From JBBATK01 sp044228685 (GTDB lineage: Bacteria > Bacteroidota > Ignavibacteria > Kapaibacteriales > NICIL-2): a DNA stretch of 64,000 nucleotides. The notes under the pieces were generated by a model, which searched no databases, was not told the DNA's origin, and saw nothing but the letters and a program-made list of their open reading frames with translations. How positions within the stretch are numbered: the stretch's first letter is position 1; each line of letters begins with the position of its first letter. The position numbers and the translations under genes are program-made. Of the stretch, positions 1-8,432 are shown in pieces. The stretch covers positions 19,504-83,503 of the forward strand of contig JBGAUL010000021.1 in assembly GCA_044228685.1 (NCBI GenBank), given 5' to 3'.

Positions 1-576
1 CTTGCCGGTGACGTAACCGGACCAATAGCTTCAAACACTGTTGAGAAGATTCAAGGTAAGAGTGTTTCTTCAGCAAACCCGTCAAATGGTCAGATCCTTC
101 AATGGAACGGTTCAGCATGGACCCCAAGCTCAATGTCAGTAACATTGAATGGCGATGCAACCGGCTCAAGCTCATCAAACACTGTCACCAAGATTCAAGG
201 CAATAGTGTTGCCAACACAGCACCAAGCAATGGACAGATTTTGCAATGGAATGGTTCAGCATGGACACCAAGCACCATGGCTGTGACACTCGGCGGTGAT
301 GCTACAGGCTCCAGCGCTTCGAATACGGTAACAAAGCTGCAAGGTAAGAACGTCTCCAGTGCAGCTCCGGCAAATGGACAATTCTTGCAATGGGATGGTA
401 CAGCTTGGACACCGACCAACCTCGCATTGACACTCGGCGGTGATGTAACAGGTTCCTTGGCTGCTAATACGGTTACGAAACTCCAAGGTAAAAGCGTTTC
501 AAATACAGCTCCAACAAGCGGTCAGGTTTTGTCATGGGATGGTTCAGCATGGACCCCAAGCACACCGGCTGCAGGT
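1..576 (+). repeat. Four in-frame 144-bp tandem repeats
   Basis: Units begin at about 1, 145, 289 and 433. The conserved Gly-Asp codons recur at 7, 151, 295 and 439, exactly 144 bases apart. Each unit encodes 48 residues. The DNA copies are diverged, so this is an old protein repeat and not a fresh duplication. More copies probably lie upstream of the window, because the first unit starts at base 1 without a natural boundary. Confidence 0.9.
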
Positions 577-2094
577 GGCGGATCCGGTATCAAGCTTCCG
601 TTGGACACAACCATGTCAACAACCTCAACTATGCTTCGTATGGTCAACAGCAACATGAACAATACAAATGCCGGTCTTGCAGTTTGGATGTCAGGTAAAG
701 GTCCGGCAGCTTGGTTCTACTCACCAACAGCAACAAACACTCTTGAAGTTGAAAGAGTTTATCAAGGTGGTTTAGGCGTTGGCTTGATTTCTCAGGTCGT
801 CAATACATCGAACTCAGCGGCTGCTGTTAAAGGCGAGACGAACGGTTCAGGCTACGGTCTACAAGGTGTGGCAACAGGCAACGGTAATGCAGCTAACTTC
901 ACAATTGCAAACCCATCTAGCACCTCATCAATTGTAACCGCAGCTACAAATGGTATCGGTAGCGGTCTTACAGTTCAAATGACAAACGCATCGAACGGCG
1001 CACGCGGTATCGATGTGCTTCAGACAGGTGTTGGACCGGGCGTATTCGCAAGCAGCGCAGGTGGTAATGCAGTTTGGGGTATCACATCATCAATCTCAGC
1101 AGCAGGCGTTATCGGTGATAACACCTTTGGTGAAGCAGTTGTTGGTCGTAATCGTGGCGGCAACGGTGTTGGTGCCGTTGTTGGTCGTAATGACTCTTCA
1201 GGATACGGTGTTCGTGGTTTCAATACAAAAGATGGTTATGGCGTTCTCGGTCAAGCAGGTATCAGCGGCGGAACCGGTGTCGGTGGTCGTTTTGAAAACG
1301 TCAACGCGGCTAACACAAACGACGCTTGTCAAGTCGCAACCAATGGTAACGCCAATGGCTTAAAGGTCACAAGCACAAACGGCACAATAAGCACGGGCAA
1401 AGCGGCAATCCTCGCGACCACAACTGATGGTACAGCAATTTCGGGTATCACAAACGGGACATCTACCAGCGACGCAGGTATTCGCGGTACTGCTACGAAT
1501 GCAAACGCATATGCAGCGTACTTCAGCGGTAAAGTTCACATTGCAGGTACGTTGTCAAAGACAGCAGGTACATTCAAGATTGACCACCCGCTCGATCCGG
1601 CAAACAAGTACTTGGTACACAGCTTTGTTGAAAGTCCTGACATGATGAACGTGTACAACGGCAACATCACAACCGACGCAAACGGTCGCGCTATCGTAAG
1701 TCTTCCTGCCTACTTCGAAGCTGAGAACATCAACTTCAAGTATCAACTCACCGTCATCGGTCAGTTCGCACAAGCAATCGTCATGAAGGAAATCAGCAAC
1801 AACCAATTCGAGATCATGACCGACAAACCAAACGTAAAGGTTAGCTGGCAAGTAACCGGTGTACGTAACGACGTGTTCGCACAACAAAATCGTTTCGTTG
1901 ATGTGGTTGAAAAGGAAAAGGAAAACAAGGGCTTCTACGTGTACCCACAAGGTTATGGTCTGCCATTGAGCAAGGGTATCTACTCCAAGGGCATCGAGCA
2001 ATCATTGCAAAACAACGATGCAACGGCAGTTCCTGCAGCAAAGACTGCATCTGACAATAGCCTCAACACACAAGAAATCCGTTCGCAGAAATAA
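1..2094 (+). CDS. C-terminal part of a repeat-containing surface-type protein (5' end outside window)
   Basis: The frame is open from base 1 to the stop at 2092-2094, giving 697 visible residues; the true start lies upstream of the window. The first 192 residues are four 48-residue repeats, each with a GD[AV]TG motif, an NTV.K.QGK.V segment and an [QS]W[ND]G[ST]AWTP ending. A Gly/Asn/Ala/Thr/Ser-rich central region (about 200-500) has beta-type short repeats such as YGV.G and GVGG, reminiscent of trimeric fibre proteins. The last 180 residues form a separate domain ending in a VSWQVTG.R motif and a YPQGYGLP motif, which I recall from FCB-group proteins of unknown function. There are no catalytic motifs. 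A surface-exposed fibre or adhesin-like role is inference. The T9SS-domain protein that follows (83 bases downstream) may be co-transcribed. Confidence 0.75.
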   Translation, partial: LAGDVTGPIASNTVEKIQGKSVSSANPSNGQILQWNGSAWTPSSMSVTLNGDATGSSSSNTVTKIQGNSVANTAPSNGQILQWNGSAWTPSTMAVTLGGDATGSSASNTVTKLQGKNVSSAAPANGQFLQWDGTAWTPTNLALTLGGDVTGSLAANTVTKLQGKSVSNTAPTSGQVLSWDGSAWTPSTPAAGGGSGIKLPLDTTMSTTSTMLRMVNSNMNNTNAGLAVWMSGKGPAAWFYSPTATNTLEVERVYQGGLGVGLISQVVNTSNSAAAVKGETNGSGYGLQGVATGNGNAANFTIANPSSTSSIVTAATNGIGSGLTVQMTNASNGARGIDVLQTGVGPGVFASSAGGNAVWGITSSISAAGVIGDNTFGEAVVGRNRGGNGVGAVVGRNDSSGYGVRGFNTKDGYGVLGQAGISGGTGVGGRFENVNAANTNDACQVATNGNANGLKVTSTNGTISTGKAAILATTTDGTAISGITNGTSTSDAGIRGTATNANAYAAYFSGKVHIAGTLSKTAGTFKIDHPLDPANKYLVHSFVESPDMMNVYNGNITTDANGRAIVSLPAYFEAENINFKYQLTVIGQFAQAIVMKEISNNQFEIMTDKPNVKVSWQVTGVRNDVFAQQNRFVDVVEKEKENKGFYVYPQGYGLPLSKGIYSKGIEQSLQNNDATAVPAAKTASDNSLNTQEIRSQK

Positions 2095-2112
2095 TCGAAG
2101 TGTATGAAGAGA

Positions 2113-2151
2113 GGACGAGTACAACAATACTCTGCTCGTCCCCTACTTTTT
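2113..2151 (+). terminator. Weak terminator-like hairpin after the repeat protein
   Basis: GGACGAG (2113-2119) pairs with CTCGTCC (2135-2141), and a run of five T follows at 2147-2151. The stem is only 7 bp with a 15-base loop, and the T run is 5 bases away from the stem, so it may only attenuate transcription into the next gene. Confidence 0.3.
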
Positions 2152-2176
2152 GAATTTTTCAATTCCAATTTCAATC

Positions 2177-2668
2177 ATGAAAACAAGACTCTTTATCACA
2201 CTCGCGGCTTTGTCGCTCTGCAGCCTAAGCACACAAGCTCAGCAATTGGAACGTCAAGTCGTGTCTTCCAGCGGTACAACGACTCGCACAGCTCAATACT
2301 CGCTCTCCTGGACCCTCGGCGAAGTAGCAACAACAACACTGAAGAAAGCACCATACATCCTCACACAAGGATTTCAACAAGCTAACATTCTTGTGTCATC
2401 TGATGTAACAAGTGATGAACTGGCTCAAATGGATCTCAGCGTGTTTCCAAATCCTGCTGTTGATCACGTTCAGATCTCAATGAGGAATTATCGCGAAGGC
2501 ATTTCACTAAATATCAGTGATCTTGCCGGAAAGAGCGTTCTGTCGAAGACCAATATTTCATCGACAGAAACCATTGATCTTAGCTCCTACGCTTCGGGTA
2601 ACTATCAACTCACGCTGATGCAGGATGGTCGCATTGTCGGAGTGTACTCAATCATTAAAGTGCGCTGA
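2177..2668 (+). CDS. Small secreted protein with T9SS type A sorting domain
   Basis: The protein has 163 residues from the ATG at 2177; an earlier in-frame ATG at 2150 would only add residues ahead of a clean signal peptide, so I prefer 2177. Residues 1-21 are a signal peptide (MKTRLF, hydrophobic core, then TQAQ). Residues 22-80 form a short beta-rich segment with a W.LGEV motif and a LTQGFQQ motif, a combination I associate with small T9SS cargo proteins. Residues 90-163 are a type IX sorting domain: the FPNPA..H motif, then LSDLAGK-like and YASGNYQL segments, ending in a Lys-Val-Arg tail. Such domains direct export through the T9SS and surface attachment. The cargo role is unknown. A strong terminator follows at 2777. 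Confidence 0.85.
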   Translation: MKTRLFITLAALSLCSLSTQAQQLERQVVSSSGTTTRTAQYSLSWTLGEVATTTLKKAPYILTQGFQQANILVSSDVTSDELAQMDLSVFPNPAVDHVQISMRNYREGISLNISDLAGKSVLSKTNISSTETIDLSSYASGNYQLTLMQDGRIVGVYSIIKVR

Positions 2669-2776
2669 TAGCTTCGAGTTGGCTTATGCAGATAGTGTCT
2701 GTCGCAATGTTGTCCCGCCTGCGCTCAGAGACTTTCTGAAATTCTAGCTCATCAATGAGCATCAGTTTAGCACACG

Positions 2777-2814
2777 AACACCGCTGAGAGTCGAGTCTCA
2801 GCGGTGTTTTTTTT
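2777..2814 (+). terminator. Strong intrinsic terminator
   Basis: A perfect 13-bp stem joins 2777-2789 to 2796-2808 (AACACCGCTGAGA and its complement) over a 6-base loop, followed by at least six T. It ends the plus-strand unit and lies in the gap before the convergent kelch gene. The minus-strand reading has no T run after the stem, so it mainly serves the plus strand. Confidence 0.9.
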
Positions 2815-2847
2815 ATTTCAATTGATTGATAAGCAGGGTGACGCGCG

Positions 2848-4086
2848 TTAGTATTTCACGACACGAGACACAAGCGACTTGCCACTGTTAGCTGTCTTCA
2901 AGAAATAGGTCCCTGCCGGAAACTGCTGCAAGCTTATGCGCATCATTGAAGATTGCTCGGCAGAAAATGCTGCAAGAGTATTGCCATAAATATCCAAGAG
3001 AATCAGAGCCGATGTGTGAGGCGGAATCGAGCTAAGCTGGATATCTGAAGTTGTTGGATTAGGATAAATTGAGAAGCTTGTTGTCGCTGATTCAGTTTCC
3101 ACATCCGCTTCGAGCTTCGGAGTAAAGATCTCGTTGTTGGCCGCGAGACTGGTTAAAGTCGATCCGCCAATAGCATAAATCTTTCCATCGACTTCGCAGC
3201 TGATAAGACCTGAGCGACCGGTAAACACACCATTTGCATCTTCGATATTCCACTCATTGCTTTGGGGATTATAGCTTTCAACTTGTGTCACCATGGTTTG
3301 GAGATTAAAACCGCCAAAGTGATACAGTGTGTTGTTCAATACCGATACAGCGCCGCCGTAGCGAGCTGAACTTGTGAGGTCGGCCGGAGGCGTTGACCAG
3401 ACGTTGGTCGAGGGATCAAACACCTCAAGTGTATTGAGAGCTTTGCTTCCGTTATATCCACCATGGACAAAAATTCTTCCATTAATGAGCGCAAATCCTG
3501 CAGCACGACGTGCAGTGAATTTTCCGCTTGTTGCAACCGTGCTCCAGGTGTTTGTTGCAGGATCGAAGGTCTCAACTCCTGTTTCATAGTTCGTTTGCGA
3601 CATTCCACCGAAGATGTAGATCTTTCCGTTCACATACACGGCGCCATGACGATGACGTGGTGTTGCTAAACCAGTGACTTTAGGCGCTGTCCATGCTTTA
3701 GTGACCGGATCGTAGACTTCTACGAGATTGAGAGCCGTCCAATTCTCATCATAGCCACCAATTACATAAATCTTCCCATCAACGACAGTCGCTGTACAGC
3801 CGCCACGCGCAGTAAAGCTGCCTGTTGTCTCCGGAGTCGTCCATTCATCCTTTCCCGGATCATACACTTCCATTGTATTCATCGCGCCAGGTGTCACGGC
3901 ACTCGGGAAGCCACCTATCACGTAAATCTTGTGATCAATGACTGCGGCACAACAATAGGTTCGAGGTGTGAATCCGTTGATGTTTCCATCTGACCAAGAT
4001 CCTTGAGCCATGCTCTGATTTTGAATAAAGATGAACATCATCACCGACATTGCACAATTCAGCAAGCGAAAGGATACTCGTTTCAT
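2848..4086 (-). CDS. Secreted kelch-repeat beta-propeller protein with T9SS sorting domain
   Basis: This 412-residue protein begins with a signal peptide (1-27, ending SMAQ). Residues about 35-325 contain six kelch-type repeats, each with a YV[IY]GG or IFGG/FGG strand, a paired Gly and a VE[VT][YF]DP..N.W motif, which predicts a beta-propeller. Residues about 335-412 are a T9SS sorting domain: SIYPNPT, LLDIYGN, PAGTYFLK and a terminal VVKY. No catalytic residues are apparent; family members bind proteins or glycans, or act as galactose-oxidase-like propellers. Surface display by T9SS follows from the C-terminal domain. It is convergent with the small T9SS gene and is followed on its own strand by nothing nearer than the preceding terminator. 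Confidence 0.9.
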   Translation of the reverse strand: MKRVSFRLLNCAMSVMMFIFIQNQSMAQGSWSDGNINGFTPRTYCCAAVIDHKIYVIGGFPSAVTPGAMNTMEVYDPGKDEWTTPETTGSFTARGGCTATVVDGKIYVIGGYDENWTALNLVEVYDPVTKAWTAPKVTGLATPRHRHGAVYVNGKIYIFGGMSQTNYETGVETFDPATNTWSTVATSGKFTARRAAGFALINGRIFVHGGYNGSKALNTLEVFDPSTNVWSTPPADLTSSARYGGAVSVLNNTLYHFGGFNLQTMVTQVESYNPQSNEWNIEDANGVFTGRSGLISCEVDGKIYAIGGSTLTSLAANNEIFTPKLEADVETESATTSFSIYPNPTTSDIQLSSIPPHTSALILLDIYGNTLAAFSAEQSSMMRISLQQFPAGTYFLKTANSGKSLVSRVVKY

Positions 4087-4194
4087 ATCAGCTAATTAAT
4101 GATTTGATAAGGCGGCGCAATCTATGTGCTAATGAAGACCCGTCAAAGAGTATTGACAAGTGCAACAATGAAATGAATCGGTTTGAATGCTACT

Positions 4195-5349
4195 TTATAA
4201 TTGCTGCAGTCGCTTCGCAGCACGCACAGCTTCCTCGGTTTGAGGGTACTGTTTTTGTAGCTTCTGGTAGGTCTTCTTTGCTTCGGCAGTCTTGCCCATG
4301 CGAATCTGAGATTCCGCAATCATTGAGAGCGCTTTACTAGTCTTCTCCGGCGAGTTGGACTTGATGACTTTGTTGAAGGAATTGATAGCCTCATCGTACT
4401 TTCCAAGACCGTAGTACGACTCGCCAATCCAGTACTGTGCGCGAACTTGGTTTTCAGGCGACTTTTCCTGCGCCATGTCTTGCGTCAGAACATCAATGCT
4501 CTCTTGATATTGACGCTTCGAAAACAGGGTCATAGCGGTAGTAAATAATGCACCGGGTTGCTCAGTCTTGACGGCAGGTGTAGCAGTTGCTGGAGCTTCC
4601 TTGCTTTCTTTCTTCCCAAGCTGACCCTGAGTCGGCTGTGCCTTTGAAGCTCTCTCGCTCTTCTCGACGATCTTAGGCTCTGCGTCAGGTTCAATCCTTT
4701 GCTTTGCAGGACTCGGTGCAGTCTTTTTTCTGATCTTCGGTCGTGGAGCTTTGACAGCATCTGCTTCATTTCCGCCCTCATCAGGGTTAATGATGTCAGA
4801 AGAACTACTCTTTGGACTCTTCTTGATCGGGGTGGCTTTAGCGGTCTTTGACGTAGGCTCAGCTGATTGTTCTCCCTCTCCATTGTCAGGCAGAATCACT
4901 CCAGACTGCGTATCAGTCTTTTTCTTCGGTGTGAGCTTTGGTTGAAGCTTGGGAAGTTCTCTCGCCGGCTCTCTCACAGCGTCACCTTTGGTGATTTCCT
5001 GTCCACCGTTTTGGTCCTGGCGAGTTGCAGCTGAGTTCAAACTCTCGTTTACCTTTTCGCGGATGGCTCGAAGTTCAGTCTGGACGCTGTCCAAGCGCGT
5101 GTTCATATAGTCTTGCTGTGATTGCAAGCGCTCCATTTGCTCACGCAGAGTTGGAAGTTTCTTTCTAATCGACGGAAGGGTTGTATCGAGGGAATTTGCT
5201 GTGGGAACAGCAGTGTCGTCGTTTGAAGGCGACACTGCTTTCTCATTCTTCGTATTTGGCGTTTGAGATGCCGAGGAGTTTTTGCGGGTCGATAATGGCT
5301 GACAGGCGACAAATGCCCAGCAGAGACTTAGGCAGAGACAAAGTCTCAT
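4195..5349 (-). CDS. CpoB/YbgF-like TPR lipoprotein with coiled coil
   Basis: From the ATG at 5349 the product has 384 residues and opens with a lipoprotein signal (MRLCLCLSLCWAFVAC, Cys16 as lipidation site). An upstream ATG at 5403 would bury this signal, so 5349 is preferred. Residues about 60-115 form a heptad-rich coiled coil (LREQMERLQSQQDYMNTRLD region). A long Lys/Pro/Ser/Glu-rich low-complexity linker follows (about 120-265). Residues 270-384 hold three TPR units with the spacing of the YbgF/CpoB C-terminal domain. In proteobacteria CpoB links outer-membrane constriction (Tol-Pal) with cell-wall synthesis; a related periplasmic role is inference because no tol genes are visible here. 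The gene is on the same strand as the kelch gene, 108 bases upstream of it. Confidence 0.8.
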   Translation of the reverse strand: MRLCLCLSLCWAFVACQPLSTRKNSSASQTPNTKNEKAVSPSNDDTAVPTANSLDTTLPSIRKKLPTLREQMERLQSQQDYMNTRLDSVQTELRAIREKVNESLNSAATRQDQNGGQEITKGDAVREPARELPKLQPKLTPKKKTDTQSGVILPDNGEGEQSAEPTSKTAKATPIKKSPKSSSSDIINPDEGGNEADAVKAPRPKIRKKTAPSPAKQRIEPDAEPKIVEKSERASKAQPTQGQLGKKESKEAPATATPAVKTEQPGALFTTAMTLFSKRQYQESIDVLTQDMAQEKSPENQVRAQYWIGESYYGLGKYDEAINSFNKVIKSNSPEKTSKALSMIAESQIRMGKTAEAKKTYQKLQKQYPQTEEAVRAAKRLQQL

Positions 5350-5457
5350 CAGTTCTGTCTGACTACTCAGTACACTTTGGTTGGCATCCGTGCCGCGAAT
5401 CATAATGAACCTTTCAGATGTCGACAGCCATATAGCAAAAATGCTGCCGAGTTCCGC

Positions 5458-5754
5458 TTAGCGGTCGGTATCCAGCTCGGTCAATGTTTCGTAGCGAATG
5501 TTTTGTGCAATTGCATTTACGCGATTGATGTACTCTGCTGTTTGCTCTTCTTCCATAAGCTCATCTGCTTCTTCGAAGGCATCTTGGTCAGCGTAAATGG
5601 TTGCTTCGGTGAACTCGTTGTTTTTATTACGGAAAACGTAATATTCGAGACCCTTTTCTTCATAGATTTTCTTCAGACGGCGCATGAGTTCCTGGTACTC
5701 AGGCATCTTTTCCGATTCGATAGAATACGTCACGGTAAACATTACTCGTGGCAT
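5458..5754 (-). CDS. Small conserved protein of unknown function (possible dimeric alpha/beta-barrel fold)
   Basis: The product has 98 residues, is acidic and has no signal or membrane segment. It opens with a beta strand (PRVMFTVTYSI), then a helix (KMPEYQELMRRLKKIYEEKG), then a second strand (EYYVFRNK) and an acidic helical half with an EEADELMEEEQ stretch. That beta-alpha-beta order resembles ABM/ferredoxin-like dimeric barrels, but I see no diagnostic motif, so no function is assigned. A ribosome binding site (AAGGA) sits a few bases before the ATG, and a TAnnTTTG promoter element lies 37 to 44 bases upstream. It follows the nuiA-like gene on the same strand with a gap of 96 bases. Confidence 0.7.
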   Translation of the reverse strand: MPRVMFTVTYSIESEKMPEYQELMRRLKKIYEEKGLEYYVFRNKNNEFTEATIYADQDAFEEADELMEEEQTAEYINRVNAIAQNIRYETLTELDTDR

Positions 5755-5790
5755 TTTTGGTCCTTTCGTGTATGAATTCTAAACAATAAA

Positions 5791-5798
5791 CAAAGATA
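5791..5798 (-). promoter_or_regulatory. Bacteroidota-type -7 promoter element
   Basis: On the minus strand this reads TATCTTTG, matching the TAnnTTTG element of Bacteroidota housekeeping promoters, 37 bases before the ATG at 5754. No clear TTG box is found at the usual distance, so support is partial. Confidence 0.45.
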
Positions 5799-5850
5799 CA
5801 ACCAAGAGTGCAATGATGCTGTCGCTTGACTCAAAACTGTCGGCCACAGC

Positions 5851-6258
5851 CTAGGTTTCCACAATGAAAGTGCGAAGTCCGGCATAATCCCCTTCTTTCG
5901 TCCTTCCTAGAACCAACACATCGACCTTATTCTCACCAAACCACAACTGCACCGGTTTGGTAACGTTTGCAAAGAATGCTTCTTTGAGCTCTTGATACTG
6001 CTTGGTCTCAGAAACTTCTTCCGGTGTTTGCCACTCATATACTTCTGTAACGCCCTCGAAAAATTCCTCTGCTTCTGACTCTGAGATCAACACGTCTTCA
6101 GGATGATGCAGATCGAAAGCGATGTTATCATAGGTCATCGCACCGCGTTCGGTCGTTTTCCAAACATACACATCAATCGGAGCGTCTGCTTCGCTAGGAT
6201 AGAGCAGACCCGTACATAATTGACGCAGGCGATCACTAAGTTCGTCGGTTGTAAGCAT
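5851..6258 (-). CDS. NuiA-type nuclease A inhibitor family protein
   Basis: The 135-residue protein matches, by recall, the cyanobacterial NuiA inhibitor of the DNA/RNA nuclease NucA along its whole length. The N-terminus has the helix followed by GLLYPSEAD.P..V..W (NuiA: GLLFMSESEYP..VFLW), the middle has an acidic [ED]EFFE-type segment and a W-rich turn, and the C-terminus has VDVLVLG.T..GD.AGL.T..VET (NuiA ends LDVYVIGETPAGNLAGISTKVVET-like). In the known pair, the inhibitor binds the nuclease active site. It lies 17 bases downstream of argS and is probably in the same transcript. A NUC-family nuclease gene is present 48 kb away (54247-54951). Whether the two interact is inference. Confidence 0.85.
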   Translation of the reverse strand: MLTTDELSDRLRQLCTGLLYPSEADAPIDVYVWKTTERGAMTYDNIAFDLHHPEDVLISESEAEEFFEGVTEVYEWQTPEEVSETKQYQELKEAFFANVTKPVQLWFGENKVDVLVLGRTKEGDYAGLRTFIVET

Positions 6259-6275
6259 GGCTTAAGCTAATTGGT

Positions 6276-7916
6276 TTACATCGATTCCGGAGCACGAACG
6301 CCAAGGATCGACAATCCGTTTTTCAATACTCGCTGCGCGGCTGAAGCAAGAGCCAGTCGCGCTTTAAACAATTCGTCCTCTTGTCCCATGATGCGACAGT
6401 CGTGATAGAACACGTGAAAAGCAGCTGCCACATCGCGCAAATAATCAGCGATAAGGTGTGGCTGCAACTGTTCTGCTGCACGACGAACCATGGTTGGGAA
6501 ACGGTCAATTGTCTTGATTAATTCTCGCTCTGCTTCGTGCTCTAAGAGATCCAGATTGACATCAGAACTAAGATCGACGTTCTGTCCCTCTACCGCACGG
6601 AATATGCTGCACAAACGAGCGTGCGCATACTGCAAGTAGAAGACGGGATTCTTGTCGCTTTGTTCGAGCGCTAAATTGATATCAAACACAAGCTGCGTAT
6701 CGGCAGAACGCATGAGGAAGAAGTAGCGAACGACATCAACTCCTAAGTCATTCATGAGATCATCAAGGGTGTACTGCTCGCCGTTTCGCTTGGAAAGCTT
6801 GTAGGGCTGACCATCTTTTAAGAAGGAAACCATCTGGTGAATCACCACGTGGATCTTGCTCGTGTCACAACCCAGCGCTTTGACACCGGCAATAACTTCT
6901 TGAACGGTTGAGATATGATCCGCACCGAAAATGTCGACCACAACATCATCTCCTCGCTCAGCTTTTATCTTGTGATAGGCCATGTCCGGCAAACGATATG
7001 TCGGCTCTCCTGTGGACTTGATGATCACGCGATCGTTCTCAAGTCCCAGTTGCGAGGTACGAATCCACCACGCACCATCTTTCTCATATGCTAAATCTCT
7101 TGCTTTGAGCTCTTCAACAACCTCGTTGATCTTGCCATCCGCGTACAACGTGTTTTCGTTGAAAAACACATCGTGCTTTACGTCCAAACGTTCCAGAGTT
7201 TTTTGAACCGATGCAAAGCACCATTGCTCACCGCGCTTTTTGAAGTACTCCAGAGTTTCAGGACTTTCCGTTTTGTAGGCATCTCCTGATTCATCGCGAA
7301 TCATTGCTGCGATGTCAGAAATGTACTCGCCTTTGTATCCGTTTTCCTCGTCGAAGGGATAGTCGGTCTCGCCGAGCTGCTGACGATATCGAGCATACAC
7401 CGAGCGAGCCAGATTGTTCATCTGGTTGCCGGCATTGTTGAAGTAGTACTCGCGAACAACGCTGTGTCCCGTCCATTCCAACAGACGCGCAATTGTATCA
7501 CCGAGCATGATATTTCTACCATGACCGGGATGTAGCGGTCCGGTTGGATTTGCACTCACGTACTCGACATTCGCCTTCCGTGCTTCAGCAAAGCTGCTAC
7601 GACCGAAGGACTCTCCACTTTCACGGATTTCGGCGAGTCGTTGAGCGTAATAATGTGGAGTAAGACGAAGATTAATAAATCCGGCGCCGGCAATCTCTAC
7701 ACCCGAAACGAGCGATTCGTCGTACTTGAGATTTTCTACGATGTTTTGGGCTATAGCGCGAGGAGGCTTCGAAAGCTGTTTGGCAAGACCCATGGCAACA
7801 TTTGTCGAGACGTCACCGTGCTCACGTACTTTCGGCGCTTCAAATTGAACGCGTGCTACATCAGCTCCAATTGCCGTACAGGCATTTTGAAAAATTGACT
7901 CGAGGTACTGATACAT
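6276..7916 (-). CDS. argS: Arginine--tRNA ligase
   Basis: Class I synthetase that charges tRNA-Arg. The product has 546 residues from the ATG at 7916, the usual family length; an upstream ATG at 7961 would overlap rsfS and add an unrelated basic tail. Residues 1-95 are the N-terminal additional domain (EHGDVSTNVAM motif). The HIGH signature appears as PTGPLHPGHGRN near residue 120. The catalytic domain contains the conserved YYFNNAGNQ and DVFFNENTLY-type segments, and the KMSK-like loop reads KLSKRNGE. The C-terminal anticodon-binding helical domain follows and ends with the NGLSILGVRAPE.M tail. It starts 4 bases after the rsfS stop, so the two are almost certainly co-transcribed. Confidence 0.98.
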   Translation of the reverse strand: MYQYLESIFQNACTAIGADVARVQFEAPKVREHGDVSTNVAMGLAKQLSKPPRAIAQNIVENLKYDESLVSGVEIAGAGFINLRLTPHYYAQRLAEIRESGESFGRSSFAEARKANVEYVSANPTGPLHPGHGRNIMLGDTIARLLEWTGHSVVREYYFNNAGNQMNNLARSVYARYRQQLGETDYPFDEENGYKGEYISDIAAMIRDESGDAYKTESPETLEYFKKRGEQWCFASVQKTLERLDVKHDVFFNENTLYADGKINEVVEELKARDLAYEKDGAWWIRTSQLGLENDRVIIKSTGEPTYRLPDMAYHKIKAERGDDVVVDIFGADHISTVQEVIAGVKALGCDTSKIHVVIHQMVSFLKDGQPYKLSKRNGEQYTLDDLMNDLGVDVVRYFFLMRSADTQLVFDINLALEQSDKNPVFYLQYAHARLCSIFRAVEGQNVDLSSDVNLDLLEHEAERELIKTIDRFPTMVRRAAEQLQPHLIADYLRDVAAAFHVFYHDCRIMGQEDELFKARLALASAAQRVLKNGLSILGVRAPESM

Positions 7917-7920
7917 AATT

Positions 7921-8382
7921 CTATTCGATGGATTCAGAAGCTGTTTTCTTGCTGCTCGCACGGGCCTTTGTTACTCGGCCTGCAGCTGAAATGGTATAGC
8001 GTTCGCCTTCAGACCACAGCTTCTCGAGTTTGTAGAACTCACGTGCTTCAGTGCGCATCACATGCACAACAACGTCGAAGAAGTCGATGATAATCCAGTT
8101 CATTGAATCCCAGCCTTCGCTTCGAGGGGTATCAACGCCGGCAGACTTTGCCTGACGCAGCAGTGTTTCGGCAATGCTGCGCATTTGTGGCTCGGACTGA
8201 CAGCTCACAATGACAAACCACTCGCTCGGTGCACCATCAACATCGCCAATGCGAAGTAAGGTGATGTCCGTTGCATTCTTGTCTCCTGCTGATTTCGCGC
8301 ACAGGGTCGCAAGCGCTTTCGAATCTTTAATAACTTTTTTCGTTGCCAATGCTACAATTGAAGGGTGAAACAAATACTGCAA
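7921..8382 (-). CDS. rsfS: Ribosome silencing factor RsfS
   Basis: RsfS (DUF143/Iojap family) binds ribosomal protein uL14 and prevents subunit joining in poor conditions. The 153-residue product shows the family core: VIKDSKA.A.L region, DITLL.IGDV, the F.I.S..S..Q[MV]R.IAE.L sequence, then EGWDS..WI.IDFFDVVVHV, and EAREFY.LEKLW. A basic tail of 22 residues follows. No ATG exists at the front: the reading frame opens with TTG at 8382, and another TTG at 8349 would give a start closer to the family norm (MATKK...), so the exact start is uncertain. It sits between a LytR_C gene and argS on the same strand. Confidence 0.93.
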   Translation of the reverse strand: MQYLFHPSIVALATKKVIKDSKALATLCAKSAGDKNATDITLLRIGDVDGAPSEWFVIVSCQSEPQMRSIAETLLRQAKSAGVDTPRSEGWDSMNWIIIDFFDVVVHVMRTEAREFYKLEKLWSEGERYTISAAGRVTKARASSKKTASESIE

Positions 8383-8432
8383 TAGAGCCTGCGCTCCTAA
8401 CCATCGAATGTCTTTTCAATCTTGTATGAACT

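Noticed and set aside
1555..2001. 148-codon minus-strand frame opposite the repeat protein
   Set aside because: It mirrors a low-complexity, codon-biased coding region, and the translation lacks plausible structure.
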